Source: Rhodamnia argentea (Eukaryota; Streptophyta; Magnoliopsida; Myrtales; Myrtaceae). Taken from it: 64,000 nt of DNA. The stretch spans positions 28,898,934 to 28,962,933 of the forward strand of contig NC_063151.1 in assembly GCF_020921035.1 (NCBI RefSeq), written 5' to 3'. A program made the position numbers and the translations under genes. Below are positions 1 through 11,219 of the stretch, in pieces (within the stretch, counting starts at the first letter, position 1; every line of letters begins with the position of its first letter). Under the pieces are notes generated by a model, which had not been told where the DNA came from, did not search any database, and worked only from the letters and a program-made list of their open reading frames with translations.

Positions 1-556
1 AAAAAATTGTCCAAAATTTTTTAGACCTATTCTATTTTTATGAATTCAATCATAAATATTTAGATATTTTGCTAATTGAGTCGTCCCGATTAATTTTGAT
101 CAGAAATCGATCGATGACGTGGACGCTAGCCGTCGTGTATGGTACGACCGGCATCGAGGTGTTTTTAATTTTTTTTTATTAATCTTTCTTTTCTTTTCTT
201 TGCTTGTTTTTATCATCTTTGGCTAGCGATAGCCAACGACTCTCGCCTGGTCCGGGTGAGGGTGTTGAGGGCCCTCGCTTGTGGCTGGCAAGGGCGTCAA
301 CGCCCTCGCTAGCCATAGTTGCAAAGAAAAATACAAAGAAAAAAATTAAAAAATTCGAAAAAAAATATTAAAGTATTGTTAAGTATTGGCCACATTAGCA
401 TTGATCCTATTATATAGGACGACTAACATCCAAGTCAATAGTTTTGGACCAAAATTAATCAAATAGAATCAATTGGTAAAATATGAAAATGTTTAAAACT
501 CAATTCGTAAAATTAAAGTGTTTAAAATCGAATTGAATTGAAGATAATTTTCCCTA
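1..556. mobile_element. Short non-autonomous TIR-like repeat, cut by window edge
   Basis: AT-rich repeat with no coding capacity. It opens with an AAAATTGTCC-like end and closes near 545-556 with the inverse (GATAATTTTCC), which suggests terminal inverted repeats. The core at about 115-150 (GACGTGGACGC... then a CCGGCATCGA stretch) recurs at 42395-42440, where the flank GGAAAATTGTCC is intact; a more distant relative lies at 11220-11570. It is a dispersed family of small elements. The superfamily cannot be assigned and the left end may be missing. Confidence 0.45.
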
Positions 557-1579
557 CTAAATTTACATGTTGAAACAATCAATAGAAAATTAGGATGTTT
601 TCATCAAAATTTTATTGTTTAACACGTCGAGTCAGAATCAAGATATCTTAAATCGATTCGAATGGACATTAATTACAACTACATGACACGTTGACAGGAA
701 TCGCCAGTCCGACAAACATGTCAAAAGAAAGAGCATCCTATATCTTTAAATTATGTACAATGATTTACCTAAAAGAAAAGAAAAAATCATCTACAATGAG
801 AAATTTAATAATATCTATTTGAAGCCAGTCCCAGTGCTCCGCAGGCTGAATCCGAACGACAAGCGTTTTGCTCAGTAAAAGGTAGAAAAGCTTTTCGTCG
901 TTTTAAGTACAAATGCATTGCTTGCGGTGAAAAAGAACGACGATCTCGACGTACGAATTTGTCTGTTTCAATCAATCGAAAATTTTAGCGCCACGATCAC
1001 TCTCGCCGATCAGCTGAACTTGGGCGTTCCTCTCAGTTTCACGAAGCACATCAATCGATATCTTCGTCTGACGCCGAATTAGGATTCGGGACGATCTGCA
1101 AAACCCTAAAATTACTTGTCTGCTCGCCGTGAACGCCTTGCCGATCCGTCGTCGGAGGAAGTAGCCGCTTATTCAGGTACTCGGTCTGAACATTCATCTG
1201 TGAATTTGATTTCGAGTTCGGGCATATTGTTTGACATGATTGAGCGCGCACGTCTGGTGGGGATGGTCCTAATGACATGCTTGATTGATCACTAGCTGCT
1301 TACCGTCGTTAATTCGTTTGAGAAAGTGGTGAGTTTGTTGGAATCGATTTAACGGTGGAAATGGTTTTTTCTGTGCTGGTTGATGTGTTTTTCGGCTGCG
1401 AATTTGCAGTGGTGCCGGAATTGCGCCGTGATTTCTTATCTGATAAATGAATGGACTGATTGGGGACTTCATAATCTGATGATGAGTACAAGTGTCGGTG
1501 TTGTTTGCATTCATCCAATCATGTCTTCTGAGTCTCGGTCTCGTTGCGCGTCTAATTTGTATGTTTCTAGGACTTGAAG
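557..1579. other. Intergenic DNA and 5' leader of the DDRGK1-like gene
   Basis: No gene is visible up to about 950. The stretch 960-1579 is less AT-rich and probably holds the promoter and 5' leader of the following + strand gene. A TTTCTAG at 1564-1570 sits just before the start codon and could be the acceptor of a 5' UTR intron. No convincing TATA box was found. Confidence 0.35.
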
Positions 1580-3987
1580 ATGGAGGAACTCTTTGTGGCC
1601 ATACTCTCGATGCTCCTTGTTTTGGCGCTTGTTCCGCTGTATATTTGGAAGCGGCGACAGGGTTCTCCATCAGCTGATACGCATGAAGAACAAGATCAGG
1701 TTTGTTTCCAATACTTCTCTGCATGCAATGGTGCGTTCAAAACGGATAAAATCGTTTCTCGCTAGGACTATGTCAGTCCGAATTAATTCTGTGTCCATTC
1801 AGTTGACTATGGGAATTCGGGTGCTCCTCTTGTAAATCAGGTCCCACAGAGAGAAACTGTGGTGCGTGCATCTGGGACCCGTCGGATGCGCCGGAGACCA
1901 GCTTCTGGGGCTAGCACTTCATCTGCGGTGCCAGAAGCAACTGTAGAAGGTCTGTTTATGCTTCTACCATTTGCCTTCTTTCTTCATTTCTTGATGCTTA
2001 TCTTTAGCAGAAATTTCTAATTAAAAATGGATGGCAGTTTCTGGTTGAAGCTTAAGTGATGAGATGGAGCAATTAGGTTTCTTTACGAGTGATCTTGGGA
2101 TGGATCAGAACTATTGTGTGAAAGCTACTTATTTGAAGTCAGAATTTTTGGAAAACCAGACTAGTTTCACTTTTTAATGATCTGTAACAACAGAACCCTA
2201 ATCAATACATATCTATGTTTTTCCTTTGGACTTCTCTTGCTAAACCTTAACTTTGGTGTTTTATCAAATACAGATGATGCTGATGGAAGTGATGAAGATG
2301 CTATGGCTGGTGACTATTATGAGGCTAAAGCATCAAAGAAGAAAGAAAAGAGACGGCAAGAGCGGGAAGCCCAAAGACAGGTCAAAGCAGATTCGCTGTC
2401 TAATTTCTTTTTTTTTTTCATGCTCCACTTTATGGAAGAATCTTCTGGAGCTCTTGATGATATGAGCATGTTTGATCTCTTTTTATCTTATAAAGTAAGA
2501 AAAGTCTCTCTGGTACTTCCTCGAGGCTATGTTTTACACAGTGAGTTCTAAATAGTCATCTTTCCCACCCTTCGAGGAGCTGGAGCGGGTTGTGTAGTTC
2601 TACACTTCAAGGATATAATTCTAGAATTGAGAAAGAGTTGTTTAATTACTTGAAAACAGAATTTCTGTACAATATATTATCGGGGTAATTTGCCAACTTA
2701 AATTTCAATCGAGTGTTCTCTTTTGATATCATGCTCTTTCTTCCTTATTTTTATGAGCATGACTGCTTTCTGACTATGCTGAGCTTTTTCTGAAGGCTGA
2801 AGAGGTTGCACGCGATTCAAGGAAAACAAAACAAGATCGCTATGCAGAAATGCGGAGGAGAAAGGATGAGGAGCATGAGGCAAAGGAACGAATGCTGGTG
2901 TGTTGGTTGCTTTTCCATTTTGTCTTATTTCTTGGCATGACCTGCTAGATATATGTGGAGTAGATAACCTGCTAGAAATCCATGATGTGTACAGGAGGAA
3001 GAGGCCAATGCGAGGAAGGCCAGGGAGGAGGAAGCTGCTGCATTGGATTTTGAACAGTGGAAAGGGGAGTTCTCAGTTGATGCTGAAGGTACCACAGAGA
3101 ATGATGCCCAAGATGGAAATCAGGGGTTGCTTTCTGATTTTGTCGAATATATTAAGGTACTTTTTTAACTTTTTTTGAAGTTGGTATTTTCATCTCTTGG
3201 CCACTGCTACATAACATTTTTTCTTGCTTCTGTGTTTATTTCTGTGATTGAATTATCTTTCAGAAGCACAAATGTATTCCCCTAGAAGATCTTGCTGCAG
3301 AATTTAAGCTGAGGACTCAGGTTGGGCTGCTCATGGTTTCCCTGTTATCACTGTGAATGTTGCAACAAATTAGGATAGAATTCTTCTTCTATTCATCAAG
3401 CAAATATCTCTGTGGTTTAGTTGATAGATTTGGTGTTCAGATCCTCCCTACAATGAAAATAACTTTTTTAAGTCTATTTTGAGGCTTCATCTGTTTTGAT
3501 CATTCTCAATTTTCTTCATTTTGGTTTGCTGCAGGAATGTATTAATAGGATAGCATCCCTGGAGAGCATGGGTGCGTAGTGACTTTCCTTACACTTTTCA
3601 TTGATCTTGTCCATAGGAAAGATGCACTATTGAAACGTATCTTGATAGTTATGTTTCTGAAACACGGAACTCCTATCACGAGATTTATGACTGGTGCTTT
3701 TAATCATGTCGCCATTCATCTTTTCGGTTTTTGCTTTTGGCTAGATCTGGCAATTGATCGAGTTTTGTTGTTTATACTTAGGCCGCCTTTCTGGTGTCAT
3801 GGACGATAGAGGGAAATATATACACATATCATTAGAAGAAATGAAAGCTGTTGCAGATTACATTAAGCGTGAGGGGAGGGTCAGCATCGCACATTTAGCA
3901 AGCAAATCCAACCAGTTCATCGATTTGGAGCCTAAAGCCCAGTTTGTGGAGGAAATCAGTAGCACGGAAGATATCACTGTCAACTAA
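1580..3987 (+). CDS. DDRGK1: DDRGK domain-containing protein 1 (UFBP1 homologue), ER-anchored
   Basis: Coding exons 1580-1699, 1841-1949, 2274-2380, 2796-2897, 2995-3156, 3264-3320, 3535-3571 and 3782-3987 join in frame to 299 aa. Residues about 1-25 are one hydrophobic segment starting MEELFVAILS, the family's ER-membrane anchor. A long charged K/E/R-rich coiled-coil region follows, with the conserved YYEAKASKKKEKRRQERE block, then a winged-helix/PCI-like C-terminus holding the name-giving MDDRGKYI motif near residue 240 and the conserved SNQFIDLEP near the end. The family binds UFM1 and the UFL1 ligase at the ER and acts in ufmylation and ER-phagy (family knowledge). The acceptor at 1839-1840 was chosen because it keeps frame and yields the conserved ETVVRA segment; an earlier AG at 1801-1802 leads to a stop. 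Length and domain order are normal. Confidence 0.93.
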
Positions 3988-5391
3988 CACACTTTCCAGT
4001 ACAGGGGGCAAACAAGATCAACCTTTTTCTTTTTGGGACAAGAGTGAATGAGATTAGCCGATCAAAGTGCAACTTGTAATTTTCCATGTCCAGTTGCGTC
4101 TTCTTTGTTAGTCAGGGCTCAGAAAGTTCTCAGATAGGTAGATTTTGGTTTGAATCCATAGATTGAGAATCTTTCAAGATCAGGCGAGGATTGTCTGGTT
4201 TGTTGTACTTCTGTTCTCATGCATCTAAGCGGATTCGTTTCCACCTCTTTGAAGACCGAAGCAGGTATCAAAAGATCATTGCTCTCCGCCCCGATAGTTT
4301 TCCTCTTATCTGCGCCCAAAATTTCTGGATTCTTCTTTCCCGATCTCTTTCTTTCAGATTGTATGCTAGATATTACAATGTTCACCTACGATGCTAGTTT
4401 ACCAATTATCAACTTGAGCTTGCCCAGATCTTTTCTCCATGAGAGATGCTCACGCACTTGGAACTGCTTGGACTCGTGAATTAGAGGACTACGCCATGCT
4501 ATAAACACCAGATACCTATAAACACCAGAAACAAGAAAACTCAGAAAAATACGAAGTACGGGAGACAAATTGTTCATGTCGACGGAGTGGTAGGTCATTT
4601 TTGTGCAATCTAATCGATGGGGTGCTTGAGAATTATAGAAAGCTCATTTCCCAAAAGTCTTACTTCCAAATTGGAATGTTCATATTTTCAAAACGCAGTC
4701 AACGATTCAAGATAATCTTACAATTTTCTATCTAATTGTTGAATTTATTGTCTTATATCGCCCGACAACGGGTCTTATATGCTTTTTGTATTCATGTGGT
4801 CTCCTATCTTCTATCTATAAGTTTAAGTTTTTGAATTGAATTTTCTAACGCATACGAAATAGAGCATCAAGCTCACGCATGGTGCGCCCACTTTTTGCTC
4901 TCCATATTCACTCTTTGGTACGAACGTGTATGTGGAAGAGAAGTATTTCTTCCACCCAAAGTGGCATTCATAATTTTCCAATTCCTGAATTTGGAGATAT
5001 TAGGCAACGCCCAAAAGACCAGAAAAGACATATAGGGAGAAGCAGACAACAACGTTGTTTTTGCCCGCCTACCTAAGAACACCTAGTTAACGACCAACCA
5101 ACTTTTAAAAACTAACACTCTTCGTTTTCTCTCTCTTTCTTCCCGATTCTGTCGCTAAAACTTGAGGAAGAGAACTTTCTGCTGACTCTGTCCTCACATT
5201 CTCTCCATTCTTTTCTACGACCCCATTTCAACGTCATTCTCAGAAAAGGGCCTTCCCTCCTCACGCCCTCTCTTTCTCTCTCTCTCTCTCTCTCTCCCTT
5301 TGCCGCGTTCATGCGCGGCTCTCGCCCGGTAGCATAATCCCTCCTTTTCACCAGAGCACCATTAGTGTCGAGCTTATAGGCAAGGCCAGGC
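3988..5391. other. 3' UTR of DDRGK1-like gene and promoter/leader of COBRA-like gene
   Basis: No gene is seen. 3988-4500 is probably 3' UTR and flank; both strands carry only short ORFs without family resemblance. 4600-5100 is AT-rich promoter-type sequence. 5100-5391 is pyrimidine-rich, contains a CT microsatellite and probably is the 5' UTR of the COBRA-like gene. Confidence 0.4.
5269..5299 (+). repeat. (CT)n microsatellite in COBRA-like 5' leader
   Basis: A run of CT dinucleotides about 95 bp before the start codon. CT/GA tracts are common in plant 5' UTRs; no function can be read from it. Confidence 0.85.
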
Positions 5392-7467
5392 ATGAAGATG
5401 CCTAGGCAAGTATTTTTACTTGTCTGGGTCCTGATCGTGCTCTGTTCTTGCATCAACCATGTTTGTCGAGGCCAAGATTACGACGATGACACCACCCCAG
5501 CCGCGCCACCCCCGGAGCAAGAGGACTGCAACGGGATATTTCTCATGTACAACTTCATCGAGAGGATCAAGGAGTACCCACACGTGAAGAACGCGACGGC
5601 CCAGGCATGGGCCTTCAAGTCGCAGATGACCGTGCTGAACGCGGGGTTGGAGGAGCTCAAGGCATGGAAGGTGTTTGTAGGGTTCCAGCACAATGAGGTC
5701 CTGGTGAGCGCGAGTGGAGCCGTGTCGATTGACGGAGAAGATTTGCCCGCGAAAGTCGGGAACAACGGGACCACATTGGCTGGTTACCCCCAGGCCGATC
5801 TGAAGACTTCTGTTGACACAGCAGGGGATATCTATCAGATTCAGGCCAAGATTGAATTCACAGGGACCCAGTTCGGCGTGAAACCGCCGGGTGTCCCAAT
5901 GCCAAAGATGATCCGGCTTGAGAACGATGGGTACAAGTGTCCCGCTGCTCGTCGCCGTGGTGAGTACTTCGGATTGAGGAATCATGTGTTATTGGTTTAT
6001 GTCCATAGGGTTAGGACCTTTTATATTCTGAATTCTTCCCCTTCAGGTACAAACACAATGCTTGTGTGCTGTGTCAAGGACAAGAAAAAAAAGGTCAAGC
6101 AGACGAAGAACAAGTTCTTGCCTCGCCAGTACGGTGATCTCACCTTCACATACGACGTACTGCAAGCCTATTCGGGCAACTATCTTGCCCAGGTGACGAT
6201 CGACAACAACCACCCATTAGGCCGTCTCGACCATTGGAACTTGACATGGGAATGGATGAGAGGAGAGTTCATCTACTCCATGAGAGGAGCCTACACCCAC
6301 AAGAAGGACCCGTCGGAGTGTATCTATGGTGCCGCGGGGCAATACTACAAGGACTTCGATTTCTCTCAGGTCATGAACTGCGAAAAGAAGCCCATCATCG
6401 CCGACCTGCCTGCTGATAGAGCCAATGACACGCAAGTCGGGAAACTACCCTACTGTTGTAGGAACGGCACTATTCTTCCGGCTTTCATGGACGAGAGCAA
6501 ATCGAGGTCCATCTTCCAATTGCAGGTCTATAAGATCCCTCCAGACATGAACCGTACTGCTCTAACTCCTCCGCAGAGGTGGAAGATTGATGGCGTGCTA
6601 AATCCGGAGTACAAGTGCGGCGCACCTATTAGAGTGGACCCTACACAATTTCCTGACCCGAGCGGGCTTCAAGCTACATCTTCGGCGATTGCGAGCTGGC
6701 AAGTGAGTTGCAACATCACGAGGCCCAAGGCCAAAGAGTCCAGGTGCTGCGTTTCATTTTCGGCATATTACAACGAGTCAGTCATCCCTTGCAATACTTG
6801 TGCTTGTGGCTGCGAGAACACCGACAGGTGCAACCCGAACGCACATGCAATGCTTCTTCCTCCGGAGGCTATTCTCGTGCCGTTTGAGAACAGAACAGCG
6901 AAAGCAAAAGCCTGGGCTAAGATCAAACACTTTCCCATCCCGAACCCTATGCCGTGTCCGGACAATTGCGGGGTCAGCATCAATTGGCACATTAACTCTG
7001 ACTACAAGCAAGGATGGACTGCTCGTATTACGCTCTTCAATTGGGACGACTACCCTTTCGAAGACTGGTTCACGGCGATACAGATGAAGAAAGCCTTCCG
7101 CGGCTACGAAAAGGTGTATTCGTTTAACGGAACCAAGCTTCCGGAAGCTAACAACACCATCTTCTTCCAAGGCACACCTGGGATGAATTACCTGGTGGGC
7201 GAAACCAACGGAACCAACCCCTTGGTTGATCCGAGGGTGCCTGGAAAGCAGCAGTCGGTCATATCTTTCACGAAGAAAACTACTCCAGGCATTAACATAC
7301 TGCGGGGCGACGGGTTTCCCTCGAAGGTGTTCTTCAACGGGGAGGAGTGTTCGCTTCCTTCCAGTATCCCACTTCGTAGTTCAGGTTACCGATTCGGTAC
7401 CAATTCTCTGCCAGTTGTAGTCATCGGGATTGTGACTTTCTTGCTGATGACAGAGCTCTTCCATTGA
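5392..7467 (+). CDS. COBL: COBRA-like GPI-anchored protein, long (COBL7-11) type
   Basis: Exons 5392-5959 and 6047-7467 give 662 aa. A hydrophobic signal peptide (about residues 1-28, ending near CRGQ) is followed by the extra N-terminal domain found only in the longer COBL7-11 subgroup. Next come the cellulose-binding-like COBRA region, the diagnostic Cys-rich block with CCVS and CNTCACGC (about residues 421-445), many N-glycosylation sequons, and a C-terminal hydrophobic tail (LPVVVIGIVTFLLMTELF) typical of a GPI-anchor signal. COBRA-family proteins sit on the outer face of the plasma membrane and guide cellulose deposition or cell expansion; COBL10/11 members act in pollen-tube growth (family knowledge). 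The position beside DDRGK1 favours COBL11 orthology. A second in-frame ATG lies at 5398. The 87-bp intron is a multiple of three without stops, so its retention would leave the frame open. Confidence 0.92.
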   Translation: MKMPRQVFLLVWVLIVLCSCINHVCRGQDYDDDTTPAAPPPEQEDCNGIFLMYNFIERIKEYPHVKNATAQAWAFKSQMTVLNAGLEELKAWKVFVGFQHNEVLVSASGAVSIDGEDLPAKVGNNGTTLAGYPQADLKTSVDTAGDIYQIQAKIEFTGTQFGVKPPGVPMPKMIRLENDGYKCPAARRRGEYFGLRNHVLLVYVHRVRTFYILNSSPSGTNTMLVCCVKDKKKKVKQTKNKFLPRQYGDLTFTYDVLQAYSGNYLAQVTIDNNHPLGRLDHWNLTWEWMRGEFIYSMRGAYTHKKDPSECIYGAAGQYYKDFDFSQVMNCEKKPIIADLPADRANDTQVGKLPYCCRNGTILPAFMDESKSRSIFQLQVYKIPPDMNRTALTPPQRWKIDGVLNPEYKCGAPIRVDPTQFPDPSGLQATSSAIASWQVSCNITRPKAKESRCCVSFSAYYNESVIPCNTCACGCENTDRCNPNAHAMLLPPEAILVPFENRTAKAKAWAKIKHFPIPNPMPCPDNCGVSINWHINSDYKQGWTARITLFNWDDYPFEDWFTAIQMKKAFRGYEKVYSFNGTKLPEANNTIFFQGTPGMNYLVGETNGTNPLVDPRVPGKQQSVISFTKKTTPGINILRGDGFPSKVFFNGEECSLPSSIPLRSSGYRFGTNSLPVVVIGIVTFLLMTELFH
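5960..6046 (+). other. Stop-free 87-bp intron in the COBRA-like gene
   Basis: The donor GTGAGTAC and acceptor TTCAG are strong, and removing the segment restores the conserved G-T-N-T-M-L-V-C-C stretch with a split glycine codon. The insert would add 29 residues rich in V, L and Y that do not resemble the family. It is therefore called an intron and not coding sequence. Confidence 0.85.
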
Positions 7468-8152
7468 CGATTTGTTTGCCTGTTCTTGTGGAGACCCTGT
7501 TCCTCCAAATATCGTTCGACCTCGTGATAAATATGGTGATTGATTTTAACTGTTAAAAGAAAGAAAGAAAGAAACAAAGGTGAAGCTGATCTCGCGGTCT
7601 CTCGTACGTATGGTTGTTTTTGTTTGCTGCCGGAAGTGAGAGGAGGATGTGTCCTAGTCTTTTGATTGGTTTTGTAGATTCATGTACCGACAAGGCGTCG
7701 CTTGTAGTATACATTGGTTTGATTCTCAAATGAAAGAGAGTTAGGGTGTAACAAGTTCAAAGATCAAACCCTTGATGCTGTCGACTACCTGAAGGCTTAG
7801 CCGTGATTTTGGCAATCTGTTTTCATTTTCATCAATAAACTGAGAGCTGGCTGAATATTTTCAGGGGCGTAGATAGGCAATCTGGTTAGAACGGTCTTCA
7901 TGAACTTGAAGTAAGACATTTATGCTGTTGTTAGCAATGGAGAATCAGCAGTAAAGTGAGAGAGAGAGAGAGAACACCAAGCGCAATGCGATACACACAA
8001 CCTGAACGGAGAGCCAAACATACGTCGGAGCATCCACGGGAAAAGAGAGAAATGAGAAGGCAACAAGCAGTCGTGTGCATGGACCGAATCGCCGGACCAA
8101 GCCAGTGCAAGTGTCTACGGTTCCTACGGTTCCGCCAACTCATCTCTTGCTT
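7468..8152. other. 3' UTR of COBRA-like gene and spacer
   Basis: Likely 3' UTR to about 7850, with a polyadenylation-type AATAAA at 7834-7839 and a short GAAA run near 7558-7575. The rest has a short GA repeat near 7958-7973 and no gene. Confidence 0.5.
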
Positions 8153-8425
8153 CTAATACTTTGACGGCAATCCAGGATCATCGGCAAGCTCCATGCACAT
8201 CTCCCCCTTAGCCTTGCCAATGAACATGTCCTATTCGCCCCCAGGAATCCTTCCACGTTTCTTATCAGACGTCACTGCAGCAACTGTTGCTGGTTTTCCA
8301 GTATCATTCACCCAACTGCTCCGAGTGCCGGAGCAATTCTCATAAGCACTCAACAAGTACGACAGACGAGCTCTGCAGTCCCATCTCGCGCCCTCATTCT
8401 TTTCTTTTGGGGCTAGCACTATCAT
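8153..8425 (-). pseudogene. Short ORF remnant with an in-frame stop, family unknown
   Basis: The - strand reads 64 codons from 8425 (mixed, protein-like composition with several Cys and Trp), hits TAG just after a PGGE stretch, then continues in the same frame for about 25 codons (including KGEMCMELADD) to a second TAG at 8153-8155. It may be a broken gene end. The family is not recognised and no upstream exon can be placed, because the sequence to its right is a retrotransposon LTR remnant. It could equally be chance. Confidence 0.25.
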
Positions 8426-9270
8426 CTAAAGTGGAATGAATAGGTGATTTCAAAAAGTTTCAAAAATTAATGCGAAATTTTAGACAAAAAAGTTCAAAGT
8501 CTAAGCGACAATAAGATTTGAGATGTCTTCAGAAGCAGTAGCATACATAATTCAACTATCAAATGAAAATGACAAAGAGTTCAAGGGATAGAAAACTTGC
8601 ACAAAGTGTTTATAGTGATTTGGCTTTATTCAAGCTTACGTCCACTTTTTCATGCTGCCAGCTAATCGATTGGATTCCACTTGAGAATAACTTAGAAGTT
8701 ACAGCTCGGTGACGATTCTCGAGGCAATAGACTTCCTTCTAACACTCACTCACTTTGATATGAACCTCTAAATATTACAATGTTTGGATCAAGAATATAT
8801 GAAGGATGTGAAGCTTTCTTGAACTTTGGAAACTTTGGAATTTAAGATTCTGGACGTTTGTACTCTCTTCAGTCTTGTGGTCTCTTTTTATACTCATCCA
8901 CCTTCAAACTAGCCGTTGTAAGGTTTCCAAAGAATCACTCTCCAAACTTCCCATTTAGACGAAATTGTAAACAAAAGATTTCGTAGTCACCGAGAATATC
9001 AAAAGAAAGAATCCCCCATTTGATCAAATGCCCATACAATCGTAATCGGGGTTTCCCAAGATGGAGTTCTTTGTATGGTAAGCCATCAACGTGCTCCTTA
9101 ATCCACGCCCTTAAATGATCTTCGTGATTGATAATCTTCAAGAATGAATTCAGCTTGATTTGTTAGCCGTTGTAAAAATGATTCGCTTTTGAATATGAAC
9201 ATCGCTTCTGATACACTTCTTAGGGTTTGAGCTCGTCAACCTTTAAGCTCGTCTTTCGTCAACATCCGAT
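8412..9270 (-). mobile_element. Degraded Copia (SIRE-like) LTR remnant
   Basis: The segment is clearly related to the solo LTR at 39322-40454. Shared stretches in the same order include AATAGGTGATTT, a TACGTCCACT/TATGTCCACT block, ATTGGATTCCA/CTGGATTCCA, the TTTTTATACTC/TTTTATACTTT block and CCAAACTA. Edges are eroded and no terminal dinucleotides or target duplication could be fixed, so the ends are approximate. Confidence 0.5.
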
Positions 9271-11219
9271 CACATAGCGGGGGCTTACCAAACATTTGGG
9301 GCTCCATTGGAACTCTCTCAAATGGAAATTTCTTTATGTCTTTTTAACTCCATGATCAATGCACACATGTCTTTATATGATATGCCACATGATCATACTA
9401 TATGCAATTCAATCAATTTATTACTACCCAGCAATCATAGGAACATTTTTTTATACAAGGAATTAACTCAACCCAACTCTGAGATCGGGGCAAATAAAGG
9501 CCCGACGATTAACTATGGTTAAATCGCTAATTAAATTCACAAAATTGCAAGCTTTCATAGATTGATAGTTTCATTAGTGGTGATCAATTTTCGTTTGAAG
9601 ATTTTGAGCATTAGAACCACAGATTAAGGGATTTTGTTTAAATTTCGTGACTTACTCACTTAGAAATAGATTTACACACTGACCGAAATTCTCACTTTTA
9701 TCTAAGTAAATCAACTCCAAAAATTACAAAAATTTAATATGTTATAGATAAGACCCAATTCTACAAATTTCGTGGCTAGAATGAAGTTTAGATCTTTTGT
9801 ATAAGTCACAATAATTCGTGGGAATAATACCAAATTTCAGTCCCAGAAACAGAATAAGGTCGGCTAAAGGAATGGTTGTAACCCAAAGATAAAATGTTAA
9901 AAAATTCTTCAACTTTCATATTTTGTGCTAAGGCAATACGTGTCCATAGAAATCGATATAAAATAAATTAGTATCAAAGATCAAATTGGACTCGTAATGG
10001 CACATGCAGACTTGTGAAAGTGTAAAATGAAAAGGCTGACTATACATGCTTAGAAAATTCTCAATTTAATATATGTTGTATTTTAGAGTGCTAGAATCGA
10101 TTTCATGTTTTGGTTTTAGTCATTTGAAAACTCACAGTAGATGATATGAAAATAGTAAAGACCAAAGGCCATAATAGACTCAGGTTTACCATAGACTAAA
10201 ACTGTGTACAAGCAAGGTCATTTTGCCAACCAATCGAACTTCAAAAATTCTCAATTAAATATATGATATAAATTAAGATGTTAGCATCATCTTTCATGTT
10301 TTGATCTCGGACATTTGGAGTTCACAAAAAGTGGTATGAAAATAGTAAACACTGAAGATCATACTTCAAATAAATCATAATCTAGCAACATTAAACCACA
10401 AGAATGGAATAAAAAGATGTTGAACTTGTCTCAAAATGCAAAACAAACCCTAGCTCTTAATGAGATCAACCTAACTCCTTTGCAATCTCTTGAAAGCAAT
10501 TTGGTAGTGTGTAAACTTTTGAAAAATCAGAATGAGGGAGGAGGGGGTGTTCGGCCATGGGGTGAAAAGGGAGAAGAAATGCTTGAGTGTGAGTCACGAT
10601 TTGTCATAGAATCCGATTGGTTATCATGGATGGTGTGAATAACACTACCTTGGGGTGAAATCATGAGTTTCACTTAAGTAAATTTGGCACAACTCCTATA
10701 GGTGGCCGGCCATATTTGGAGGGTGAAATGTCTATTTGCCCCCATTGTCTTAAGTATGTACATTATGCACATTAGACCTTAATTTAGACTATAGTTTTCT
10801 TTATAATTACTTAGCATTTTCGATTAGCCTAATATTATTAACTTCATTATCATATAATTAATCACATGACATGCTCTAATTATTAGAATACCCGCTTGAT
10901 TCTAATATCATGTATTATGCTCTTGATCATTTTACTTAGGAGTTACATTTATACTATAGTTCTTTGATTAGCTTCTTAATATAATTGACTCTGTAAAAAT
11001 CAATATCTAATTTATACCATAGCCATACTTAATTGGCTAAATAACATTTTAGGGTGTCCCCTTCATACAATGGTTACCTATTATTTCTCACTTGAGAAAT
11101 TAAGCTCGCATTACATGTACTTAATAATTACATAGCAATAGCTAATTCTAAGTCATGTAATTTGACTCTAATATGGTTATTACCTTTAATTAATTAGGCG
11201 GGAAAACAAGATGTCACAT
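9271..11219. other. AT-rich repeat-derived spacer without a gene
   Basis: No coding region is supported. 9700-10400 contains loosely repeated blocks about 190 bp apart: the motif AAATTCTCAATT(T/A)AATATATG occurs near 10052 and 10237, each followed by TTTCATGTTTT and GGTATGAAAATAGTAAA-like stretches. This looks like old LTR or spacer DNA of a retroelement. 10417-10640 has a 73-codon ORF without family features. Confidence 0.35.

Noticed and set aside
1801..1840. Earlier acceptor for DDRGK1 exon 2
   Set aside because: Splicing at 1802 shifts frame and meets a stop within 11 codons; the acceptor at 1840 keeps frame and conserved residues.
5112..5985. ORFs of 114 and 189 codons antisense to the COBRA-like gene
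   Set aside because: The first is created by the CT microsatellite and the second mirrors a strongly coding exon on the other strand. Neither shows a family motif.
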